A stretch of DNA of 64,000 nt from Comamonadaceae bacterium (GTDB taxonomy: Bacteria; Pseudomonadota; Gammaproteobacteria; Burkholderiales; Rhodocyclaceae). The stretch is taken from assembly GCA_029255645.1 (NCBI GenBank), contig JANLJE010000024.1, forward strand, positions 1 through 64,000. Direction: 5' to 3'. Both the position numbers and the translations under genes were made by a program. Below are positions 28,171-37,489 of the stretch, piece after piece. Every line of letters starts with the position of its first letter. The first letter of the stretch is position 1. Under the pieces are notes generated by a model. The model was not told the origin of the DNA and did no database searches. It saw nothing but the letters and a program-made list of their open reading frames with translations.

Positions 28171-28289
28171 GCAGGCCGTTCATCAGGACCGGGCGCAGGC
28201 CCGGGCGGACGGGAAGGTTTTTTCCGGGCGCGGCAAGCACACACCCGCGGCCGCTTCGCCCGGCGGCTTTGCGGCAGGGTCAGATTGCA

Positions 28290-29135
28290 TCAGGCAACGG
28301 CCGGGGCTTCATCCAGCAGTTCGCTCCAGTCGGCCTCGACGATCTGCAGGCCCAGCTTCTTGCAGAAGCGGCGTTCCTTGTCGTTGGGCTCGGGGATCAG
28401 CACCCAGCCAGCAGGGCTGCCGGCGCCGTAGATGATGTCGGCCATCACCATCCGTTCCGTATCCCGGTTGAGGCGCAGGCCCAGCAGCAGGTACTGCTTG
28501 CCCTTGCGGTACGCCTTGAGGAAGGGGGGAATGGAAAAGCCGCCCATCAGTTCGGTGATGTAATCCACATAGTCCGCATCGGAGGCAATGTAGCTGGGCT
28601 TGGGCACCGGAGTGCCCATGGGCTTGAACAGGATCGGCAGGGCGGGGTCCGCCTGTTCCAGGGTGATTTCCTGGTAGGCGCCCTCCTGGCGTTCATAGAG
28701 CTTGAAGCGGTAGTCGGTGCCGCCCATGCGGGCGATGCCGGCAATCAGGGTGTGGGGAACATCGGCGTAGGAATCCTGCAACTGGGTATCCCGGTTGATA
28801 TCCACCACATAGGCGGGGCGGATCTCCTTGAGCCAGTCATGCAGCTTCGCCCGGGTCCAGGCGGTCTGGCCATAGGTCGTGGTGAGGAATTTCTCGACGG
28901 CGCTGCGGCCCCGCTTCAGTTCCACATTCATGGCGGCCCGGGGGAATTCATACATGAGCTTGGGGGACATCGGCTTGCCCCCGTTCATGGCGATGATCAG
29001 GGCGTCGCTGTCGGCGGGAATCGGCTGGCCGCCTGCCACGGCCACCACGTCCCGGAGGACGCCACAGCCCAGATAGGGCACGATGGAGCCGTCCTTGAGG
29101 CCGGCGAGAAGTTGGGAGCGGAGTTCTGGGGTCAT
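28290..29135 (-). CDS. SIR2-like domain protein in the nif island
   Basis: 281 residues from the ATG at 29135; the longer ORF has an unlikely N-terminus. The beginning GSIVPYLGCGVLRDVV resembles the nucleotide-binding loop of SIR2-like proteins. Classical sirtuin zinc cysteines are not seen. Later segments (LYEFPRAAMNVELKRG, then PILFKPMGTPVPKPSYI and LLLGLRLNRDTERMV) fit the SIR2-like family found in bacterial operons rather than protein deacetylases. Function is unknown. The position next to draG/draT makes an NAD-linked role attractive but unproven. Confidence 0.55.
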   Translation of the reverse strand: MTPELRSQLLAGLKDGSIVPYLGCGVLRDVVAVAGGQPIPADSDALIIAMNGGKPMSPKLMYEFPRAAMNVELKRGRSAVEKFLTTTYGQTAWTRAKLHDWLKEIRPAYVVDINRDTQLQDSYADVPHTLIAGIARMGGTDYRFKLYERQEGAYQEITLEQADPALPILFKPMGTPVPKPSYIASDADYVDYITELMGGFSIPPFLKAYRKGKQYLLLGLRLNRDTERMVMADIIYGAGSPAGWVLIPEPNDKERRFCKKLGLQIVEADWSELLDEAPAVA

Positions 29136-29538
29136 TTCTGGACTCGGTAGGGGTTGGGTCTGGCTGTAATAGCAATATCCGCACCGGCCCCAAAAGCCGC
29201 GCCCCGCCTGGACCCGCTTGCAAGAAACTGGGAATTTGTCGGTTTCGTGACAGGCCGTTGCGGGGGCTTGAACAGACCCGTCGACAAATTCAGCCGGCGG
29301 CAGGAAAACCGCAGCTTGCGCCCTGGCCGCGGCAGGCTGAGGTCGTGGCAAGCGCTTCGCCATCGGCGCCCCAGGCTTGTACCCCTGCTTGTACCCCTTC
29401 ATGCCGCCGGAACACCAGAAACTCCCGCCGCCGGGCCGTGCGGATTTCGAACGCGGCAGACGGGATGGCCGTAGTGCTTGAGCTTTCGGCGTTTCGGCCT
29501 CATATTGCCGACCTGTGTTTTCAATGGAGACTCCCATC
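29136..29538. other. Intergenic region without a recognised gene
   Basis: About 400 bases between the divergent SIR2-like gene and lemA. It should carry both promoters, but I see no convincing -24/-12, Fur, ModE or NifA site and no supported ORF. Confidence 0.5.
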
Positions 29539-30156
29539 ATGAAATTGCGTCTGCTTGCCGTGCTGGCCCTGGCCGCTGCGCTGCTGTCCGGCTGTGGCTA
29601 CAACCAGATTCAGGTCAATGACGAAGCCGTCAATGCCGCCTGGTCCGAGGTGCTCAACCAGTACAAGCGCCGCGCCGATCTGGTGCCGAATCTGGTCGCC
29701 ATCGTCCAGGGCTATGCCGCCCACGAAAAAGAGGTGCTGACGCGGGTGACCGAGGCGCGGGCCCAGGTCGGCGGCATCAACGCGACGCCGGAACTGGTGA
29801 ATGATCCGGCCGCCTTCGCCAAGTTCCAGAAGGCCCAGGGTGAGCTATCCAGCGCCCTCTCGCGGCTGCTGGTGGTGGCGGAAAACTATCCGCAGCTCAA
29901 GGCCGATGCCAACTTCCGTGACTTGCAGGCCCAGGTGGAAGGCACCGAAAACCGCATCACCGTGGCGCGCAATCGCTACATCAAGGCAGTGCAGGAATAC
30001 AACATTTCGGTGCGCACCTTCCCCAACAACGTGACGGCATGGGTGATGGGCTGGAAGCCCAAGGCCAACTTCACCGTGGAAGATGAAAAGGCCATCAGCA
30101 CGGCGCCGAAGATCGACTTCAACGCCGCCCCCGCCGCCGCCCCTGCCGCCCGGTAA
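29539..30156 (+). CDS. LemA-family lipoprotein
   Basis: 205 residues from the ATG at 29539 (GGAGA upstream). The signal peptide ends in a lipobox LLSGC. The conserved LemA core follows: VNAAWSEVLNQYKRRADLVPN and AHEKEVLTRVTEAR. LemA proteins form a helical bundle at the membrane, and their role is poorly known. It is the first gene of a three-gene unit with two TPM-domain proteins, a very common arrangement. Confidence 0.92.
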   Translation: MKLRLLAVLALAAALLSGCGYNQIQVNDEAVNAAWSEVLNQYKRRADLVPNLVAIVQGYAAHEKEVLTRVTEARAQVGGINATPELVNDPAAFAKFQKAQGELSSALSRLLVVAENYPQLKADANFRDLQAQVEGTENRITVARNRYIKAVQEYNISVRTFPNNVTAWVMGWKPKANFTVEDEKAISTAPKIDFNAAPAAAPAAR

Positions 30157-30171
30157 GCCGCCGGAGTCATC

Positions 30172-31086
30172 ATGAAATCCCTGGCCGCCCGTCTGACGGC
30201 GCTGCTGTTCTGCCTCTGGGCCGCCCTGGCCGGGGCCGCGCCGGGCGGCGATGGCCAGGTCGCCATCCCGCCCCTGACGGCGCGGGTGACGGACCTGACC
30301 GGCACCCTCAGCGCCGGGCAGAAGGCGGCCCTGGAACAGCGTCTGGCGGAATTCGAGGCGCGCAAGGGCGCCCAGGTGGTGGTGCTGATGCTGCCGACCA
30401 CCCAGCCCGAGACCATCGAGCAGTTCGGCATCCGCCTCTTCGATGCCTGGAAGGTCGGCCGCCAGGGCGTGGACGACGGCGTGCTGCTGATCGTCGCCAA
30501 GAATGACCGGCGGCTGCGCATCGAGGTCGGTTACGGCCTGGAAGGGGTGCTCAACGACGCCACGGCAAAACGCATCGTTGCCGATGTCATCACGCCCCGC
30601 TTCGCGGTCGGCGACTTCCATGGCGGCATCGCCGCCGGCGTCGATGCCATTCTCAAGGTAGTGGACGGCGAGGCCCTGCCGGCGCCGAAGGCCGGGGCGG
30701 GCGCATCGCCCGGTTCCGGCCGGGCACAGGGCGGCGGCGGCGCGGCCTTGTCGGACATCAGCGAGACCCTGCTCTACGGGCTCCTCCTTGCCATCGTGAT
30801 CGGCGGCGCGATTTTGCGTTTCGTGCTGGGAAATTTCCTGGGCTCCACCCTGGTCGGGGCGCTCACCGGCGGCCTCGGCTGGCTGTTCGTCGGCGGCCTG
30901 ACCGGAATCATCGGCGGCTTTTTGCTGGGCCTGTTGCTCGCCCTGTTTGGCTTTGACCTGATCCTTGCCGTTCTTGCCGGCGGCGGCTCCCGCGGTGGCG
31001 GTGGCGGCTTCGGTGGCGGCTTCGGTGGCGGCTTCGGTGGCGGTGGCGGCGCGGGTGGTGGTGGCGGTGCCTCGGGGAGCTGGTAG
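30172..31086 (+). CDS. TPM-domain membrane protein (YgcG family)
   Basis: 304 residues. A signal peptide (about 1-23) is followed by the TPM domain (about 30-170) with VTDLTGTLSAGQKAALEQRL and DDGVLLIVAKNDRRLRIEVG, then two or more membrane helices and a Gly-rich C-terminal tail. The TPM domain is extracytoplasmic and has been linked to acid phosphatase-like or photosystem-repair functions in other organisms; its role here is unknown. It follows lemA by 15 bases. Confidence 0.88.
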   Translation: MKSLAARLTALLFCLWAALAGAAPGGDGQVAIPPLTARVTDLTGTLSAGQKAALEQRLAEFEARKGAQVVVLMLPTTQPETIEQFGIRLFDAWKVGRQGVDDGVLLIVAKNDRRLRIEVGYGLEGVLNDATAKRIVADVITPRFAVGDFHGGIAAGVDAILKVVDGEALPAPKAGAGASPGSGRAQGGGGAALSDISETLLYGLLLAIVIGGAILRFVLGNFLGSTLVGALTGGLGWLFVGGLTGIIGGFLLGLLLALFGFDLILAVLAGGGSRGGGGGFGGGFGGGFGGGGGAGGGGGASGSW

Positions 31087-31584
31087 ATGAACATTACACG
31101 CTTGATGAAGCATCTTCTGACGCCGCCCTGGCTGGCGCGGCGGCGTTTCGGCCGCGCCCTGATCGACGAGATCGGCCGCGCCGTGGCCGCCAGCGAGAGC
31201 CGGCATCGCGGCGAACTGCGCTTCATCGTCGAAGGACCGTTGCCGATCGCCCAGGCATGGCGTGGCGTCAGCGCCCGCCAGCGCGCCGCCGAGTTGTTCG
31301 CCAGTCAGGGCGTGTGGGACACGGAAGAAAACAGCGGCATCCTGATTTACCTGCAACTCGTGGATCGGCGCGTGGAGATACTGGCCGATCGCGGCATCGC
31401 GGCGCGGGTGCCGCAAGCCGAGTGGGACGCCATCTGTCGTGCCATGGAGGCGGCCTTCAAGGCCGGCGACTACCGGGGCGGCGCCCTGACGGCCGTGGCC
31501 CGCGCCAGCGAACTGCTGGTCGAGCACTTTCCCGCCGGCGCCAATAATGCCAACGAACTGCCGGATCGGCCGCTGCTGCTATGA
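31087..31584 (+). CDS. TPM-domain protein, short form
   Basis: 165 residues starting directly after the preceding stop codon. It resembles the second TPM protein of lemA operons: GRALIDEIGRAVAASESRHRG, ENSGILIYLQLVDRRVEILA and FKAGDYRGGAL. No signal peptide or membrane helix is visible, so it is probably cytoplasmic or membrane-associated through partners. Confidence 0.85.
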   Translation: MNITRLMKHLLTPPWLARRRFGRALIDEIGRAVAASESRHRGELRFIVEGPLPIAQAWRGVSARQRAAELFASQGVWDTEENSGILIYLQLVDRRVEILADRGIAARVPQAEWDAICRAMEAAFKAGDYRGGALTAVARASELLVEHFPAGANNANELPDRPLLL

Positions 31585-31689
31585 CCGCGACGAAGCCGCC
31601 GGCGCCCATCGGCGCATCAGCGCGCGGCGCCTCCATCCGGTTGTTCCTGCCGGCGCGGTTTGCAGTAGCCGCCGGGCAAAGCCGCGCGG

Positions 31690-31706
31690 CCCGACTCAGG
31701 GTCGGG
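31690..31706. terminator. Hairpin between convergent TPM gene and draT
   Basis: CCCGAC-tcagg-GTCGGG followed by TTT on the plus strand lies between the two stop codons. It is a short candidate terminator for the lemA operon. Confidence 0.5.
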
Positions 31707-31718
31707 TTTGCAACCACG

Positions 31719-32609
31719 TCAGAATGTCGTCCATGCGACTTCGTAGGCGCCGCCCAGCACCAGCCTCTCGTCCTCGCCCTGCAACACGCCGGGCAGCAGG
31801 GCGGAATGGAAGATCACCTTCGCCACCGGCACGTTGGCGACCAGGATGTAATCGCCGAACTCCCCGGCCCGCTCGCGGTTGCTGGAAAAGGAGTTGAGGC
31901 TATTCAGCAGTAACACCGGCCCACCCCCCGGCCCTTCGCCCAGGCACTCGTATTCATCCCGATGATTGGTGCCCCGGTACAGGGTCAGGTGACTCACCCC
32001 CGGCTGCTGCCGGGCAAACTCGTACTGACAGTAGGCATACACCAGATCGAGCTGAGACTCCAGGGCATTGGTGCCGTACAGCCCCCGGGCCCGCATTTCC
32101 ATAAAACGCAGATAGGCGCTCCCCTCCTTGTCCCGCAGGGCTTCGCAGTGGTAGCGCGGCAAGAGGCCAAAGCGCGATTCCACCCAGCCCTTGAGCACCG
32201 CCGCCTCGCGGCTGCCGGAATCAAAACTCCAGCCGCGCAGCATGCGCACATAGTTGGCCTTGGCCCGGCCCCTGGGGCCGCCACTGAAACCGGCCTCGTC
32301 CAGATGCTCCAGGCGGAAATGGACGGTCATATAGTCCCGGAAAATTTCCGCCCGGCGACCGGCCTCGGGGCAATCCTGCAAACGGAGGAACAGGTCCTGA
32401 TGCAGTTCCGCCACCCCGTCCAGCTGCAGGGGCACCGGGCATAGCTGATAGCTGAGACTGCCCAGAATGACGGCAGGCAGGTTGCAGCGGTTGATGGGCA
32501 GGCAGGCATGGCGGGGCAATGTGAGGACTTTGTCGTCAGCCCTACAAACGTCAGGGGAATTGTCGCATCCCGCGCCTTCCGGAAAACCCCCAGTATTTTT
32601 TGTTTTCAT
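31719..32609 (-). CDS. draT: NAD-dinitrogenase-reductase ADP-ribosyltransferase DraT
   Basis: 296 residues as drawn. The conserved core begins LPRHACLPINRCNLPAVILG and continues with VHFRLEHLDEAGF, LTLYRGTNHRDEY and LNSLNSFSSNRERA. DraT transfers ADP-ribose from NAD to an arginine of NifH when ammonium or darkness/energy limitation is sensed, usually under PII control. The ATG at 32609 lacks a ribosome-binding site, and the first 30 codons cover the nifH NifA site. A TTG at 32519, just before the conserved core, is an alternative start. Confidence 0.92.
   Translation of the reverse strand: MKTKNTGGFPEGAGCDNSPDVCRADDKVLTLPRHACLPINRCNLPAVILGSLSYQLCPVPLQLDGVAELHQDLFLRLQDCPEAGRRAEIFRDYMTVHFRLEHLDEAGFSGGPRGRAKANYVRMLRGWSFDSGSREAAVLKGWVESRFGLLPRYHCEALRDKEGSAYLRFMEMRARGLYGTNALESQLDLVYAYCQYEFARQQPGVSHLTLYRGTNHRDEYECLGEGPGGGPVLLLNSLNSFSSNRERAGEFGDYILVANVPVAKVIFHSALLPGVLQGEDERLVLGGAYEVAWTTF
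32531..32546 (+). promoter_or_regulatory. NifA upstream activator site for nifH
   Basis: TGT-CGTCAGCCCT-ACA matches TGT-N10-ACA exactly and lies about 100 bases upstream of the nifH -24/-12 element. It overlaps the 5-prime end of draT as annotated. Confidence 0.75.
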
Positions 32610-32614
32610 TTATA

Positions 32615-32627
32615 AATCAATTGCTTG
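32615..32627 (+). promoter_or_regulatory. IHF site in the nifH promoter
   Basis: AATCAATTGCTTG is a perfect match to the IHF consensus WATCAANNNNTTR and lies between the NifA site and the sigma-54 element, where DNA bending is needed. Confidence 0.75.
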
Positions 32628-32644
32628 AATCAAATTTTAGAAGC

Positions 32645-32660
32645 TGGCACGGTCCATGCA
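32645..32660 (+). promoter_or_regulatory. Sigma-54 promoter of nifHDK
   Basis: TGGCACGGTCCATGCA has the -24 GG and -12 GC ten bases apart and lies 70 bases before the nifH start. Confidence 0.92.
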
Positions 32661-32711
32661 CAAGCTGTGGTGCGACCCATTGGATTCCTCGCAATCGAAT
32701 CACCCGACTGA

Positions 32712-33626
<915 letters not shown>

Positions 33627-33637
33627 GTTCCGGCAAG

Positions 33638-33654
33638 CCGCCCGCCGGGCGGGC
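33638..33654 (+). repeat. GC-rich hairpin between nifH and nifD
   Basis: CCGCCC-gcc-GGGCGG follows the nifH stop by 11 bases. A second hairpin, CTGGCAC-ggataa-GTGCCGG (33701-33720), lies just before nifD. Such structures may stabilise or process the nifH part of the mRNA. Confidence 0.55.
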
Positions 33655-33740
33655 ATCACGCAGCAACCCATGACGAAGCAACCCATGATTCATTGAGCGC
33701 CTGGCACGGATAAGTGCCGGCGCAATGAAAGGAAACTATT

Positions 33741-35213
33741 ATGGCAGCGCTCACACGCGAAGCGACCGAGGCCCTGATCGCCGAAGTGCTCGAGGTTTAT
33801 CCGGAAAAGGCCAGGAAAGACCGGGCCAAGCACCTGATGATCAACGACAAGACCCTGGAATCCTCGAAGAAGTGCATCACCTCCAACCGCAAGTCCCTGC
33901 CCGGCGTCATGACCATGCGGGGCTGCGCCTACGCTGGCTCCAAGGGCGTGGTCTGGGGCCCCATCAAGGACATGATCAGCATCTCCCACGGCCCCATCGG
34001 CTGCGGTCAGTACGCCCGTGCCGGCCGTCGCAACTACTACGTCGGCACCACCGGGGTGGATGCCTTCTGCGAAATCAACTTCACGTCCGACTTCCAGGAA
34101 AAAGACATCGTGTTCGGCGGCGACAAGAAACTCGCCAAGCTGATCGACGAAATCGAAATGCTGTTCCCCCTGAACAAGGGCATCTCGGTGCAGTCCGAGT
34201 GCCCCATCGGCCTGATCGGCGACGACATCGAAGCCGTTGCCAAGAAGGCCGCGGCCACCATCGGCAAGCCCGTGGTGCCGGTGCGCTGCGAAGGCTTCCG
34301 CGGTGTGTCTCAGTCCCTCGGCCACCACATCGCCAACGACTCCGTGCGCGACTGGATTCTCTCCAACCGCGACGGCCAGGCGTTCGAAACCACTCCCTAC
34401 GACGTCGCCATCCTGGGCGACTACAACATCGGTGGCGACGCCTGGGCCTCCCGCATCCTGCTCGAACAGATGGGCCTGCGCGTCGTGGCCCAGTGGTCCG
34501 GCGACGGCACCCTGGCCGAAATGGAGAACACCCCCAAGGTCAAGCTCAACCTGCTGCACTGCTACCGCTCCATGAACTACATCAGCCGCCACATGGAAGA
34601 GAAGTACGGCATTCCATGGCTGGAGTACAACTTCTTTGGCCCCACCAAGATCGCCGAATCCCTGCGCAAGATCGCCAGCTTCTTCGACGACAAGATCAAG
34701 GAAGGCGCCGAGCGCGTCATCGCCCAGCACAAGGAAATGATGGACGCCGTGATCGCCAAGTACCGTCCGCGCCTGGAAGGCAAGAAGGTGATGCTCTACG
34801 TCGGCGGCCTGCGCCCCCGTCACGTCGTCGGCGCCTATGAAGACCTGGGCATGGAAGTGGTCGGCACCGGTTACGAGTTCGCCCACAACGACGACTACGA
34901 CCGCACCATCAAGGACATGGGCGACGCCACCCTGATCTATGACGACGTCACCGGCTACGAGTTCGAGGAATTCGTCAAGGCCTGCAAGCCCGACCTGATC
35001 GGCTCCGGCATCAAGGAAAAGTACGTCTTCCACAAGATGGGCGTGCCCTTCCGTCAGCTGCACTCCTGGGATTACTCGGGCCCCTACCACGGTGTGGATG
35101 GCTTCGCCATCTTCGCCCGTGACATGGACATGACCCTGAACAACCCCTGCTGGTCCAAGCTGACCCCGCCCTGGGTCAAGAACAACGAAGCAGCACTAAA
35201 GCAAGCCGCCTGA
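33741..35213 (+). CDS. nifD: Nitrogenase MoFe protein alpha chain NifD
   Basis: 490 residues. P-cluster cysteine regions [18 protein letters not shown] and [17 protein letters not shown], the FeMo-co-binding Cys region around [17 protein letters not shown], and the C-terminal [15 protein letters not shown] with its cofactor region are present. The sequence belongs to the Mo type, not Vnf/Anf. It forms the alpha2beta2 nitrogenase with NifK. GGAAAC-type Shine-Dalgarno lies before the ATG. Confidence 0.99.
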   Translation: MAALTREATEALIAEVLEVYPEKARKDRAKHLMINDKTLESSKKCITSNRKSLPGVMTMRGCAYAGSKGVVWGPIKDMISISHGPIGCGQYARAGRRNYYVGTTGVDAFCEINFTSDFQEKDIVFGGDKKLAKLIDEIEMLFPLNKGISVQSECPIGLIGDDIEAVAKKAAATIGKPVVPVRCEGFRGVSQSLGHHIANDSVRDWILSNRDGQAFETTPYDVAILGDYNIGGDAWASRILLEQMGLRVVAQWSGDGTLAEMENTPKVKLNLLHCYRSMNYISRHMEEKYGIPWLEYNFFGPTKIAESLRKIASFFDDKIKEGAERVIAQHKEMMDAVIAKYRPRLEGKKVMLYVGGLRPRHVVGAYEDLGMEVVGTGYEFAHNDDYDRTIKDMGDATLIYDDVTGYEFEEFVKACKPDLIGSGIKEKYVFHKMGVPFRQLHSWDYSGPYHGVDGFAIFARDMDMTLNNPCWSKLTPPWVKNNEAALKQAA

Positions 35214-35222
35214 TGCCCCGTT

Positions 35223-35240
35223 CCCCTCCTGCGGGAGGGG
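35223..35240 (+). repeat. Hairpin between nifD and nifK
   Basis: CCCCTCC-tgcg-GGAGGGG is a perfect seven-base stem just after the nifD stop, in a 99-base spacer. Confidence 0.6.
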
Positions 35241-35312
35241 GGTGAGGACAAGCCCTTATCTAAAACTTTCGCACGTATCCACGGCTAGGTGGTGCGGGCA
35301 AAGGAGATCAAG

Positions 35313-36881
35313 ATGCAAGACGTAAACAACATCAAGCCCTGTTACCCTCTGTTCCGTCAGGACGAGTATCAACAGTCCATGTCCGCCAAGCGCGAACTGT
35401 TTGAAGAAAACCCCAGTGCCGACAAGGTCGCCGAGACCTTCGCCTGGACCACCACCCAGGAATATCAGGACCTCAACTTCAAGCGCGAAGCCCTGACGGT
35501 CAACCCCGCCAAGGCCTGCCAGCCTCTGGGTTCCGCCCTGTGCGGCCTGGGCTTTCACAAGAGCCTGGTGTACATCCACGGTTCCCAGGGTTGCGTGGCT
35601 TACTTCCGCACCTACTTCAACCGTCACTTCAAGGAGCCGATCGCCTTCATCGCCGACTCCATGACCGAAGACGCCGCCGTGTTCGGCGGTCAGAAGAACG
35701 TGCATGAAGGCCTGGCCAACGCCACCAAGCTGTACGGCGCCGAGATGATCGCCATGTCCACCACCTGTATCGCAGAAGTGATCGGGGACGACCTGAATGC
35801 CTTCATCGGCAACGCCAAGAAGGAAGGCAACCTGGACAAGGATTTCCCGGTTCCCTTTGCCCACACGCCCTCCTTCGTCGGCTCCCACGTCACCGGCTGG
35901 GACAACATGGAAGAAGGCATCCTGCGCTATTTCACCCTGAATGAAATGGAAGGCAAGAAGGTCGGCTCCAACGGCAAGATCAACATCGTTCCCGGCTTCG
36001 AAACCTACCTGGGCAACTACCGCGTCATCAAGCGCATGCTCAAGGAAATGGACGTCGATTACACCTTCTTGTGCGACCCCGAAGAAATCCTGGACACCCC
36101 GGCCGACGGCACCTTCCGCATGTACGCGGGCGGCACCACCATCCCGGAAATCAAGGATGCCCCGAACGCCATCACCACCTTCATGCTCCAGCCCCAGACC
36201 CTGGAAAAGACCAGGAAGTTCGTGGAAAGCACATGGAACCAGGAAGTGCCCAAGACCACCATCCCCATGGGCGTCTCCGGCACCGACGAATTCCTGATGG
36301 CCGTCTCCCAGGCCACCGGCAAGGCCATTCCCGAGTCCCTGACCAAGGAACGCGGCCGTCTCGTCGACATGATGACCGACTCCCACGCCTGGCTGCACGG
36401 CAAGAAAATGGCCATCTACGGCGATCCCGACTTCGTGTATGGCATGGTCGGCTTCATGCTGGAACTGGGCATCGAGCCCACCCACATCCTGTGCAACAAC
36501 GGTTCCAAGCGTTGGGCCAAGTCAATCGAAAAGCTGCTGGCCGAGTCTCCCTACGGCGTCCATGGCAAGGCATATCCCGGTGCCGACCTGTGGCACCTGC
36601 GCAGCCTCTGCTTCACCGACAAGCCGGATTTCCTGATCGGTAACAGCTACGGCAAGTTCATCCAGCGCGACACCCTGCACAAGGGCAAGGCCTTCGAGGT
36701 TCCCCTGATCCGTCTGGGCTTCCCCATCTTCGACCGTCACCACCTGCATCGCATGACCACCATGGGTTACGAGGGCGCCATGTACATCCTCACCACCCTG
36801 ACCAATGCCGTGCTGGAGCGTCTGGACGATGAAACCCGCGGCATGGCGACCACCGACTACAACTACGACCTGGTTCGGTAA
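35313..36881 (+). CDS. nifK: Nitrogenase MoFe protein beta chain NifK
   Basis: 522 residues from the ATG at 35313, which follows AAGGAGATCAAG; the ORF-track start eight codons upstream is a GTG without a site. P-cluster cysteine segments PAKACQPLGSALCGLGF and HGSQGCVAYFRTYFNRHF, and the Ser region in SFVGSHVTGWDNM, are present. It pairs with NifD and holds the P cluster at the interface. Confidence 0.99.
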   Translation: MQDVNNIKPCYPLFRQDEYQQSMSAKRELFEENPSADKVAETFAWTTTQEYQDLNFKREALTVNPAKACQPLGSALCGLGFHKSLVYIHGSQGCVAYFRTYFNRHFKEPIAFIADSMTEDAAVFGGQKNVHEGLANATKLYGAEMIAMSTTCIAEVIGDDLNAFIGNAKKEGNLDKDFPVPFAHTPSFVGSHVTGWDNMEEGILRYFTLNEMEGKKVGSNGKINIVPGFETYLGNYRVIKRMLKEMDVDYTFLCDPEEILDTPADGTFRMYAGGTTIPEIKDAPNAITTFMLQPQTLEKTRKFVESTWNQEVPKTTIPMGVSGTDEFLMAVSQATGKAIPESLTKERGRLVDMMTDSHAWLHGKKMAIYGDPDFVYGMVGFMLELGIEPTHILCNNGSKRWAKSIEKLLAESPYGVHGKAYPGADLWHLRSLCFTDKPDFLIGNSYGKFIQRDTLHKGKAFEVPLIRLGFPIFDRHHLHRMTTMGYEGAMYILTTLTNAVLERLDDETRGMATTDYNYDLVR

Positions 36882-36887
36882 TCGGCC

Positions 36888-36921
36888 CGGGGGCGGGAAG
36901 CAGCGATTCCTCCCGCCCCCG
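36888..36921 (+). repeat. Strong hairpin between nifK and nifT
   Basis: CGGGGGCGGGA and TCCCGCCCCCG form a perfect 11-bp stem with a 12-base loop directly after nifK. It lacks a T tract. It probably protects the nifHDK message end or attenuates transcription into nifT. Confidence 0.65.
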
Positions 36922-36947
36922 TCCTGAACGTCACACTGGAGCAAGCA

Positions 36948-37175
36948 ATGGCCAACATCATGATTCGCCAGAACGGGGCCGGAGGGCTGGTGTTCTATCT
37001 GCCCAAACGGGATCTGGAAGCCTCCATCGAATCCATCGAATTCGACACCCCGGAAAAATGGGGCGGCGAACTGAAGCTGGACAACGGTGGCAGCTACTAC
37101 ATCGATCCGGTTGCCAGACCCGCCCGTCTGCCCATCTCGGTGCGCGCCAGGCGGCTAGGTGCGGCAGAAGACTGA
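36948..37175 (+). CDS. nifT: NifT/FixU small protein
   Basis: 75 residues with the family features MIRQNGAGGLVFYLPKRDLE, EKWGGELKLDNG and a basic end. It is usually found just after nifK. Its function is unknown and it is dispensable in tested organisms. Confidence 0.93.
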   Translation: MANIMIRQNGAGGLVFYLPKRDLEASIESIEFDTPEKWGGELKLDNGGSYYIDPVARPARLPISVRARRLGAAED

Positions 37176-37218
37176 AACCCGGCAATACCCGCAATAACGG
37201 AACAAAAGGAGCAGCATC

Positions 37219-37410
37219 ATGGCGATGAAAATCAACCCCGATGAATGCACGATGTGCGGTGACTGCGCCCCGGTCTGCCCGACCAAGGCGATCAGCGAAG
37301 GCAAGATGACCTTCAAGGTCAATGCCGCCCTGTGTACCGAATGCGACGGCCACGCCGATTCGCCCAAGTGCCAGGATATTTGTCCCGCAGGCTGCATTTC
37401 CTACGCCTGA
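37219..37410 (+). CDS. 4Fe-4S ferredoxin in the nifHDK operon
   Basis: 63 residues with CTMCGDCAPVCP and CTECDGHADSPKCQDICP, the pattern of short Nif/FdxN ferredoxins carrying two 4Fe-4S clusters. AAAAGGAG lies upstream. It is a likely low-potential donor to NifH or to cofactor synthesis. Confidence 0.88.
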   Translation: MAMKINPDECTMCGDCAPVCPTKAISEGKMTFKVNAALCTECDGHADSPKCQDICPAGCISYA

Positions 37411-37489
37411 GGACCGGGCCGGCCGAGGCATCACCCTCCCCTCGCCCGGCTCACCCCCAATTCTTACCAGGACTTACCAGGAGCGCCCC

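Noticed and set aside
33702-33718. Sigma-54-like TGGCACGGATAAGTGC before nifD
   Set aside because: GG and GC are 11 bases apart instead of ten, and the sequence is fully explained as a hairpin.
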